A stretch of 5,287 nt of DNA from WHSM01 sp050701635 (GTDB lineage Bacteria > Actinomycetota > Actinomycetes > Mycobacteriales > Micromonosporaceae), in the NCBI GenBank assembly GCA_050701635.1, contig JBOGDF010000372.1, positions 1 through 5,287 of the forward strand, in the 5' to 3' direction. Each line of letters opens with the position of its first letter. The stretch's first letter is position 1. The notes under the pieces are model-generated. The model was not told where the DNA came from and made no database searches. It saw only the letters and a list, made by a program, of their open reading frames with translations. Made by a program: the position numbers and the translations under genes. This document shows positions 1-4,660 of the stretch, one piece after another.

Positions 1-471
1 CGGCAGCGGTGCGGGACCCCCGGGCATCCCGGGAACTGGCCCGGGCGCGACCACCGGCGGCGTGACGACCGGCGGCAGCGGAGGTCCGAGCACGGGCGGC
101 GCCACGACCGGCGGTGCCACCGGTGCCGGAGGCGGGATCGCCGGCGGCGCGGGCGGCAACGGCGGTGTCCCGGGGCGGCGTACGCCTCCGTGCGGCAGCC
201 CGGGCAGGGGCGGACGCGCGATCAGCGGGCCGGCGTACGGGGGCGCATCCTCCAGCTTGTTCGTCAGGTACGCCAGCTCGCCGCTGAGCGTGAACATGAT
301 CTGCGCGGCACGCTCGTTCAGCTGTGCGGTAGCGCGCTCGAGCGCCGCGTTGACGTCCGCGCGGTACTCAGTCTCCGACCGCGGTGAGGCGTTGCCGAGC
401 GTGTGGTTGCCGTCCTTGCGCTGCTGCGGCGTCATCCGGGCGACTTCTTCTTTCGTGTAGTGCGTCGTCAC
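1..471 (-). CDS. Proline-rich, PPE/ESX-substrate-like protein (partial, C-terminus beyond left edge)
   Basis: An open frame of 157 codons starts at a GTG at 471 and runs without a stop to base 1, so the C-terminus is missing. Residues 1-80 are mixed and partly helical (YRADVNAALERATAQLNERA, then a segment ending in KLEDAPPYAGP). From about residue 85 the protein is proline-rich and low-complexity, with PPVVAPP/PPLPP-type runs, so it is probably disordered. The GTG overlaps the TGA of the upstream gene as GTGA, and no clear Shine-Dalgarno sequence precedes it, which points to translational coupling or frameshifting. ATG at codon 13 is an alternative start. The helical head resembles the second half of PPE-like type VII secretion substrates (my recollection of the family, no search done). 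There is no signal peptide. YTKEE at residues 5-9 fits YxxxD/E but may be chance. The reading frame is well supported; the function is inferred. Confidence 0.7.
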   Translation of the reverse strand, partial: MTTHYTKEEVARMTPQQRKDGNHTLGNASPRSETEYRADVNAALERATAQLNERAAQIMFTLSGELAYLTNKLEDAPPYAGPLIARPPLPGLPHGGVRRPGTPPLPPAPPAIPPPAPVAPPVVAPPVLGPPLPPVVTPPVVAPGPVPGMPGGPAPLP

Positions 472-833
472 CCCCGCGCGGCGGCGTCCAGCGTGGCGCG
501 GGGCTGTAGCTCGTACAGGGAACGCAGCGCCGTGTCCACCGCGACCGCGATGCTGTGCAGGGTCGCGGCGTTGCGCTTCGCAACCGGCGCGCCACCCTTC
601 AGCGAGCCGATCACCAGGTCGACCTTGCCCAGCACCGCCCGGCCGCCCTCGGAGTGCCACCGCTCCTCGAGCGCATTCCGGTACGCGTGCAGGTTCAGCC
701 ACCGGGTCTCCATCAGCTCGGAGAGCCGGGTCCAGCCCTCGGCCTGGGCGTGGATCAGGTGCGGCTTCTCGTGGCTGAGGATCTCGTCGATCTCGTGCCA
801 GGTGTAGTTACGCCAGTTGGTCGCTGGTGCCAT
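468..833 (-). CDS. Small helical WXG100/PPE-like protein, putative type VII secretion substrate
   Basis: This is a 121-aa, mostly helical protein without a signal peptide or membrane segment. It starts NWRNYTWHEI, followed by a helix containing WTRLSELMETRW and a turn in LEERWHSEGGRAVL. That turn resembles the helix-turn-helix W-x-G of WXG100/PPE-like proteins, with Trp-His-Ser-Glu-Gly-Gly in place of strict WxG. A second helical stretch (LHSIAVAVDTALRSLYEL) follows. The ATG at 833 has AGAGG 9 nt upstream (843-847), and the gene begins 28 bp after the stop of the 247-aa gene, so the two are probably co-transcribed. Its TGA overlaps the GTG of the next gene by 4 nt. WXG-type proteins usually work as secreted helical hairpins, often as heterodimers, and the neighbour is the obvious partner. 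The family assignment rests on pattern, not on a search. It could be a diverged PPE-like N-terminal half. Confidence 0.72.
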   Translation of the reverse strand: MAPATNWRNYTWHEIDEILSHEKPHLIHAQAEGWTRLSELMETRWLNLHAYRNALEERWHSEGGRAVLGKVDLVIGSLKGGAPVAKRNAATLHSIAVAVDTALRSLYELQPRATLDAAARG

Positions 834-861
834 GACGGGCTGCCTCTCACTAACGCGGCGG

Positions 862-1605
862 CTACAGGCCTGCCGGCCTCGGCGCGTTCCAGACCTTGTA
901 GTCGTGCGGGTTGATCGGCGTGATCTCGCTGCGCGGCAGCTGCGGCGAGGAGCCGTGACCGGCGTTGATCGCGCCGACCCGGTCCCCGTTCTCCGCCACC
1001 CGTACGCTGCCCGGCCCGGGCGTGGTCGCGTGGGCGTTCTGCGCGTCGGCCACCTTCACCGACCCCGGCCCTGGCGTGTACGGCCCCTGGGCGTTCGCGG
1101 CGTCCGCGACCTTCACCGACCCCGGTCCCGGGGTGTACGCGTTCTGCGCGTCGGCGACCTTCACCGACCCCGGCCCCGGCGTGTACGGCCCGGGCCGTGC
1201 CGGCGCCGGCGGTGGTGGCGGGAACACCGCGTCGACCACCGCGGCGTTGGCGGCGTCCTGGTCGCCGTACCGCTTGGCGATCGCCCGTACGCCCGTGGCC
1301 AGCGCGTGGTAACCCATGACGACGTTGGCGTACAGGTCACGGGAGCTCGCCAGGGTCTGATCGTGCCTGGCCCGCGCCGCGGCCGCCTCCGGGAACCGCG
1401 GGCTGAGGCCGAACACCGACGCGGACAGCGCACCCTGTACCTCGCGCTGGTAGAGGCTGGGCGGCGCACCGGCGGGGCCACCGCGACCTTCGCCGTAGTA
1501 CGCCAGATCGGCATCCAGTTCCTTGGCGAACCCTTCCAGTCCACCGATCTGCACGCGTATCGTGTCCCGGCCGGTTAACCACCCCGATCGACCGCTGGGT
1601 TCCAT
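862..1605 (-). CDS. EspC/WXG-like putative type VII secretion substrate with four 15-aa C-terminal repeats
   Basis: This is a 247-aa protein without a signal peptide. Residues 14-128 look like a helical pair of the EspC/WXG type: IRVQIGGLEGFAKELDADL, a central VFGLSPRF turn, then a long helix ending in AIAKRYGDQDAANAAVVDAVF. Y113-x3-D117 matches the YxxxD/E export motif of type VII (ESX) substrates. A PPPPPAPARPGP hinge (129-140) leads to four copies of TPGPGSVKVADAxNA at residues 142-156, 158-172, 177-191 and 195-209; the last is degenerate (VRVAENGDR). A non-repetitive tail ends DYKVWNAPRPAGL. The ATG at 1605 is chosen because GGGAGGG sits 7 nt upstream; the frame stays open to 1731, but that would add 42 residues of poor composition without a ribosome site. 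The gene leads the minus-strand cluster. Export by an ESX-like system is inferred, and the role of the repeat is unknown. Confidence 0.78.
   Translation of the reverse strand: MEPSGRSGWLTGRDTIRVQIGGLEGFAKELDADLAYYGEGRGGPAGAPPSLYQREVQGALSASVFGLSPRFPEAAAARARHDQTLASSRDLYANVVMGYHALATGVRAIAKRYGDQDAANAAVVDAVFPPPPPAPARPGPYTPGPGSVKVADAQNAYTPGPGSVKVADAANAQGPYTPGPGSVKVADAQNAHATTPGPGSVRVAENGDRVGAINAGHGSSPQLPRSEITPINPHDYKVWNAPRPAGL
979..1182 (-). repeat. Four tandem coding repeats (consensus TPGPGSVKVADAxNA)
   Basis: The 45-nt coding units lie at 1138-1182, 1090-1134, 1033-1077 and 979-1023, in order along the minus strand. They are separated by short linkers (Y, QGPY, HAT), so the periods are 48, 57 and 54 nt. 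The first three encode TPGPGSVKVADA followed by QNA or ANA. The fourth is diverged (VRVAENGDR). DNA similarity between copies is high, for example the forward-strand core accttcaccgaccccgg, which suggests recent duplication or gene conversion. Confidence 0.9.
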
Positions 1606-1612
1606 CGCTGAT

Positions 1613-1619
1613 CCCTCCC
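1613..1619 (-). promoter_or_regulatory. Ribosome binding site that sets the start of the repeat protein
   Basis: Read on the minus strand this is GGGAGGG followed by a 7-nt spacer and ATG at 1605. It decides the start against the longer open frame reaching to 1731. Confidence 0.75.
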
Positions 1620-1654
1620 GTGTACGTCTGACGAGGCCGAGGATGACGCGGGCG

Positions 1655-1674
1655 GCTGACAGGGACCTGTCAGC
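1655..1674. promoter_or_regulatory. Perfect 20-bp palindrome, probable operator in the divergent promoter region
   Basis: GCTGACAGG and CCTGTCAGC form a perfect 9-bp inverted repeat around a 2-nt GA centre. It lies between divergent genes, 49 bp before the ATG of the minus-strand cluster and 71 bp before the GTG of the Lrp-like gene. With so short a centre it is more likely a dimer binding site than a terminator hairpin, and no gene ends here. Lrp/AsnC proteins commonly bind imperfect palindromes near their own gene, so the adjacent regulator is the first candidate ligand. That pairing is inference. Confidence 0.6.
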
Positions 1675-1701
1675 ACGCGCACAGCCGCCCCGGCGAGGCT
1701 C

Positions 1702-1707
1702 TAGGCT
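1702..1707 (+). promoter_or_regulatory. Possible -10 box of the Lrp-like gene
   Basis: TAGGCT fits the actinobacterial TANNNT -10 pattern and would give a start near 1713-1715, leaving a leader of about 32 nt before GTG at 1746. The -35 is poor: at 18-bp spacing only CGCACA is seen. The palindrome at 1655-1674 would then centre about 50 bp upstream of the start point. Confidence 0.35.
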
Positions 1708-1745
1708 CGGTGGGATCAGCTCGCTCGGCACAGGAAGGGCGCTAC

Positions 1746-2201
1746 GTGGACTCGATCGACGGGCGGATCGTGGAGCTGCTGCGGGTCAACGCGCGGCTCT
1801 CGTACGCCGAGCTGGGGCGCCAGGTGGGGCTGTCCGCGCCCGCCGTACACGACCGGGTGGGCAAGCTGGAAGCCACCGGTGTGCTGCAGGGCTACCACGC
1901 GGTGGCCGACCCGGAGGCGATCGGGCTGGGCGTGACCGCGCTGGTCGGCATCATCCAGAGCGACACCGGCGAACCGGACGACGTGGCCGCCGCGCTGCAC
2001 CAGCTGGAAGAGGTCGAGTCCTGCTACTTCCTGGCCGGTGAGGAGTCGTTCCTGATCAAGGTACGGGTCACCACGATGGCCGAGCTGGAACAGCTGGTGA
2101 TCCGGCTCAACCGGCTCCCCGGCGTGGCGCGCACCCGTACCACCGTGGCGTTGTCTACCAAGTGGGAAGGTCGCCCCCAGCCCGGCCGCTACCCGGACTG
2201 A
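1746..2201 (+). CDS. Lrp/AsnC family transcriptional regulator
   Basis: This is a cytoplasmic DNA-binding regulator of 151 aa, the normal length for the family. Residues 1-48 form the N-terminal winged helix-turn-helix (DSIDGRIVELLRVNARLSYAELGRQVG, recognition helix around SAPAVHDRVGKLE, then TGVLQGY). Residues 60-138 form the C-terminal RAM ligand-binding and oligomerisation domain, with its usual hydrophobic strand (LGVTALVGII) and the FLAGEESFLIKVRV strand pair. GTG at 1746 is chosen because AGGAAGG at 1732-1738 lies 7 nt upstream and the HTH begins at the expected residue; an in-frame GTG at 1710 adds 12 residues without a ribosome site. It is divergent from the secretion-substrate cluster across a palindrome and convergent with the lipase gene. 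Lrp-family members sense amino acids or other small molecules. The effector is not evident here, and no specific member can be named. Confidence 0.93.
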   Translation: MDSIDGRIVELLRVNARLSYAELGRQVGLSAPAVHDRVGKLEATGVLQGYHAVADPEAIGLGVTALVGIIQSDTGEPDDVAAALHQLEEVESCYFLAGEESFLIKVRVTTMAELEQLVIRLNRLPGVARTRTTVALSTKWEGRPQPGRYPD

Positions 2202-2216
2202 AGACGGCCTTCGTGG

Positions 2217-3389
2217 TCAGCAGTTGGTGCTGGCGGGTTTGCCGGCGAGGCGGTCGCCGACCCAGCTCGTGACGTCCGGGGACGCCCAGGCGGCGGTCGC
2301 GGCGTGCTCCAGGAAGTAGAACGTCCAGAAGCTGAGCTTCACACCTTTCCCGCACCAGCTGGTACGCAGCGTCCGCGCCCCGCTGTACGGGATGATCTCG
2401 TCGCCGGTGGAGTGGTAGAGCAGCACCGGCATCTTCGGCGCGATCCCGCCCACGTTCTGCGCGTCCAGGGTGGACTGCCACTGCGGCGTGGCCAGCGGGT
2501 TGCTGGTGGTGTAGTCGTTGATGGTCTTGTTGGCGTACGGGCTGAAATCGCAGCTGTTGCGGAGCTGCTCGATCCCGGCCCGCCCGGCGTCGTTGAGGTA
2601 CGACTCCAGATTCAGCTCCGGGTACGCCGCGTCCATCCCGACGCCGGCGGCGAGCACCAGCCCGAAGTTCGGCCTCCCGGCGTTGTAGTCGGCGACCTGG
2701 CGCAGGTTGGCCGGGGTGCCGCCGGCGGCGACGCCCTTGACATTGAGCTCGGACGCGTAGCTGCCGGCGAGCTGGGCGCCCCAGGAGGCGGCGTGCCCGC
2801 CCTGCGAGTAGCCGACGAGCGCGACCGGCGCGTTGCGGGACAGCCCGGCGTCGGTGATCCGTTGCGCGGCGCGGACGATGTCCAGCAGCGCGTGGCCGGC
2901 GGAGCGCGCGACCATGTAGCGGTGGTCGCCCGGGGTGCCGAGCCCTTCGTAGTCGGTGACCGCGACGGCGTACCCCTTCCAGCCGTACTGGTGGATCAGG
3001 CCACCTTCCTGGTCGTCGCCGGCCTCCAGGTGCGCCGACGGGGCGCACTGGTCGCCCATGCCGTGGGTGCCGGGGGCGTACCCGACGATGGGCCGGGCGC
3101 CGTTGTACGACGAGTACGGCACCGCCACCGTGCCGCTGACCGTGATCGAGTTGCCGTGGGTGTCGGTGGAGAGGTACCGGATCTGCCAGACCCGGGCGTA
3201 CCCGAATCCTGGGGCGTTGATCCGGCGCGCCGAGACGATGTCGCCCGGTGCGCTCGCGGTGGTGGCGGGCGCGGTGCGTTGCGGTGGCGCGGCGGTCGCC
3301 GTACCCCCGAACAGGCTGAGCGATGCCACGACCGCGAGTGCGACGCCGGACAGCGCGAGAATCCGGTGAATGGGCTGTTTCTCTGCCAT
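2217..3389 (-). CDS. Secreted lipase/esterase, alpha/beta hydrolase of the secretory lipase (LIP) family
   Basis: This is a 390-aa exported ester hydrolase, expected to cleave acylglycerols or short-chain esters outside the cell. Residues 1-33 form a Sec-type signal peptide: basic start AEKQPIHR, hydrophobic ILALSGVALAVVASLSLF, and a cleavage site near ATA-APP. The mature protein has GYSQGG (nucleophile Ser195), an HSTGDEIIPY segment (likely catalytic Asp330) and FLEHAATAAW (likely His362), in the order and spacing of Candida antarctica lipase A-like enzymes. Four cysteines (115, 280, 346, 390) would allow two disulfides, in keeping with export. ATG at 3389 is chosen over the in-frame ATG at 3446 because GGGGAGG lies 6 nt upstream and it puts the signal peptide at the N-terminus. 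The gene is monocistronic as far as seen, divergent from the PLP enzyme and tail-to-tail with the Lrp-like gene. The family call is firm; the substrate is unknown. Confidence 0.9.
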   Translation of the reverse strand: MAEKQPIHRILALSGVALAVVASLSLFGGTATAAPPQRTAPATTASAPGDIVSARRINAPGFGYARVWQIRYLSTDTHGNSITVSGTVAVPYSSYNGARPIVGYAPGTHGMGDQCAPSAHLEAGDDQEGGLIHQYGWKGYAVAVTDYEGLGTPGDHRYMVARSAGHALLDIVRAAQRITDAGLSRNAPVALVGYSQGGHAASWGAQLAGSYASELNVKGVAAGGTPANLRQVADYNAGRPNFGLVLAAGVGMDAAYPELNLESYLNDAGRAGIEQLRNSCDFSPYANKTINDYTTSNPLATPQWQSTLDAQNVGGIAPKMPVLLYHSTGDEIIPYSGARTLRTSWCGKGVKLSFWTFYFLEHAATAAWASPDVTSWVGDRLAGKPASTNC

Positions 3390-3395
3390 GAGGGA

Positions 3396-3402
3396 CCTCC
3401 CC
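3396..3402 (-). promoter_or_regulatory. Ribosome binding site of the lipase gene
   Basis: On the minus strand this reads GGGGAGG, 6 nt before ATG at 3389. It settles the start next to the signal peptide rather than 19 codons upstream. The site sits inside a short inverted repeat (ACCT/AGGT, 3395-3406). Confidence 0.75.
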
Positions 3403-3444
3403 AGGTGTGGTCGGCAGAAATCGCCCTCAAGATGAGAGTGGTTC

Positions 3445-3476
3445 ATATTGCGCTACCGACGGGTAGCACTTGTCAA
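3445..3476 (-). promoter_or_regulatory. Candidate lipase promoter with a perfect TTGACA -35
   Basis: On the minus strand TTGACA (3476-3471) is an exact -35 hexamer. Possible -10 elements are poorly placed: TAGCGC at a 15-bp spacing, or CAATAT (3450-3445) at 20 bp. Non-optimal spacing would suit an activated or repressed promoter. The inverted repeat at 3452-3467 falls between the two boxes. Confidence 0.35.
3452..3467. promoter_or_regulatory. Inverted repeat in the lipase/PLP-enzyme intergenic region, candidate operator
   Basis: GCTACC and GGTAGC are perfect 6-bp arms around GACG. The repeat lies directly downstream of the TTGACA of the lipase promoter candidate, a typical place for a repressor site. 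It does not share sequence with the palindrome at 1655-1674. Confidence 0.4.
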
Positions 3477-3534
3477 GGTTCGTCGGCGTTTCGCGCCCCG
3501 CACGGGTCAGCGGGTGGCGGCACGCCCGTGGGGT

Positions 3535-3540
3535 TACGTT
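3535..3540 (+). promoter_or_regulatory. -10 box consistent with a leaderless transcript of the PLP enzyme gene
   Basis: TACGTT matches TANNNT and is followed by exactly 7 nt and then ATG at 3548, so transcription would start at or next to the A of the start codon. No convincing Shine-Dalgarno sequence lies before this ATG, as expected for a leaderless mRNA, which is common in actinobacteria. No clear -35 is seen. Confidence 0.5.
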
Positions 3541-3547
3541 GACGGGT

Positions 3548-4639
3548 ATGGAACAGCTGGACCGATGTTCTGACACCGCGCGGGCGTGGCTCACCGACGC
3601 GATCCGCCGGGTCGAGGCCGACGCCAACCGCAGCGCCGACACCCACCTGCTGCCGTTCCCGCTGCCGCCGGAGTGGGGCATCGACCTCTACCTCAAGGAC
3701 GAGTCGGTGCACCCCACCGGCTCGCTGAAGCACCGGCTCGCCCGCTCGCTGTTCTTCTACGCGCTGTGCAACGGCTGGATCCGCCAGGGCACCCCGGTGG
3801 TGGAGGCGTCCAGCGGCTCCACGGCTGTCAGCGAGGCGTACTTCGCCCGGATGCTGGGGCTGCCGTTCATCGCCGTAATGCCGGCGAGCACCAGCCCGGA
3901 GAAGATCGAGCTGATCGAGTTCCAAGGCGGCAAGTGCCACCTCGTCAAAGACCCCGCCAAGGTGTACGTGGAGGCGCGCTGGCTCGCCGACGACATCGGC
4001 GGCCACTTCATGGACCAGTTCACGTACGCCGAGCGTGCCACCGACTGGCGCGGCAACAACAACATCGCCGAGTCGATCTTCGAGCAGATGTCCCTGGAAC
4101 GGCACCCGATCCCGCGCTGGGTGGTGGTCGGCGCCGGCACCGGCGGCACCAGCGCCACCATCGGCCGGTACGTGCGCTTCAAGTGCTACCGCACCAAGCT
4201 CTGCGTGGTGGACCCGGAGAACTCCGCCTTCTACGACGGCTGGGCCGGCGACAACCCGGGCCACACCATCGCGACCAGCTCCCGGATCGAGGGGATCGGG
4301 CGGCCCCGGGTGGAGCCGTCCTTCGTACCGTCCATTGTGGACCGGATGATCCGGGTGCCGGACGCGGCGTCGCTGGCGGCGATGCGGGTGGCGTCGGGGC
4401 TGCTGGGTCGCCGGGTCGGCGGCTCCACCGGCACCAACCTGTGGGGCGCGTTCGGGCTGATCTCGGAGCTGCGGGCGGCCGGCGAGACCGGAAGCGTGAT
4501 CACCCTGCTGTGCGACGGCGGGGAACGCTACGCGCACACGTACTTCCACGACGAGTGGGTGGCCGACCACGGGCTCGACCTGGCGCCGTACGTGGACGCG
4601 GTGCGTACCTTCCTCGCCTCTGGCGTGCTCCCCGACTAG
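3548..4639 (+). CDS. cds1: PLP-dependent cysteine synthase-like enzyme, probable L-cysteine desulfhydrase Cds1
   Basis: This 363-aa cytoplasmic fold-type II PLP enzyme closely resembles actinobacterial Cds1 proteins as I recall them (Mycobacterium tuberculosis Rv3684), which break L-cysteine into sulfide, pyruvate and ammonia. Segments shared with that family include ADTHLLPFPLP, LYLKDE, HPTGSLKHRLARSLF, EASSGSTAVSEAYFA, NNNIAES, RIEGIGRPRVEPSF and STGTNLWGAFG. Lys61 in SLKHR is the expected Schiff-base lysine. GAGTGGTSAT (195-204) is the PLP phosphate loop. In the substrate loop SSGST (88-92) replaces the TSGNT of CysK, so the Asn that contacts PLP in CysK is Ser91. Ser293 in GGSTGTN probably meets the pyridine nitrogen. 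ATG at 3548 fits the family start and the leaderless -10; an in-frame upstream start at 3470 is not credible. Sulfide-forming and cysteine-synthesising activities cannot be separated from sequence alone. Confidence 0.85.
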   Translation: MEQLDRCSDTARAWLTDAIRRVEADANRSADTHLLPFPLPPEWGIDLYLKDESVHPTGSLKHRLARSLFFYALCNGWIRQGTPVVEASSGSTAVSEAYFARMLGLPFIAVMPASTSPEKIELIEFQGGKCHLVKDPAKVYVEARWLADDIGGHFMDQFTYAERATDWRGNNNIAESIFEQMSLERHPIPRWVVVGAGTGGTSATIGRYVRFKCYRTKLCVVDPENSAFYDGWAGDNPGHTIATSSRIEGIGRPRVEPSFVPSIVDRMIRVPDAASLAAMRVASGLLGRRVGGSTGTNLWGAFGLISELRAAGETGSVITLLCDGGERYAHTYFHDEWVADHGLDLAPYVDAVRTFLASGVLPD

Positions 4640-4660
4640 GGCGTGTTTAGAAAGTGGACG
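4636..4660. other. Junction with an IS-end-like sequence after the PLP enzyme stop
   Basis: The sequence CTAGGGCGTGTTTAGAAAG at 4635-4653 joins the stop codon of the PLP enzyme to the truncated acetyltransferase frame. It is AT-richer than its surroundings. It resembles, from memory, terminal inverted repeats of actinobacterial IS5-type elements, some of which insert at CTAG or TA. No transposase and no second end lie in the window, so at most one end or a scar is left. Low certainty. Confidence 0.28.

Noticed and set aside
979..1182. CRISPR array or non-coding direct repeats
   Set aside because: The units are in frame and encode a conserved peptide, and linkers are only 3-12 nt, far too short for spacers.
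1606..1731. N-terminal extension of the repeat protein to 1731
   Set aside because: It lacks a ribosome site, would run through the palindrome and the regulator's promoter region, and has non-family composition. The ATG at 1605 has an ideal GGGAGGG.
1710..1745. Earlier GTG start for the Lrp-like regulator
   Set aside because: It adds 12 residues before the HTH and has no ribosome site, while GTG at 1746 has AGGAAGG at 7 nt and gives the usual 151-aa length.
2196..2222. Bidirectional terminator between the convergent genes
   Set aside because: Only weak 4-bp stems (GAAG/CTTC, CTGA/TCAG) can be drawn and there is no U tract.
3469..3477. CTTGTCAAG as a second site for the regulator that might bind CTGACAGG/CCTGTCAG
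   Set aside because: Only TGTCA is shared, which is too little, and the site coincides with the -35 hexamer.
2304..3542. Long plus-strand open frame (412 codons) opposite the lipase gene
   Set aside because: It is an antisense shadow from GC-rich codon bias. Its translation is low-complexity and rich in Arg/Gly/Val/Ala without any domain, whereas the minus-strand lipase has a signal peptide and catalytic motifs.
3473..4570. Long minus-strand and alternative plus-strand frames over the PLP enzyme gene
   Set aside because: Their products lack recognisable motifs and are dominated by Arg, Pro, Gly, Ala and Val. The Cds1-like frame explains the region fully.
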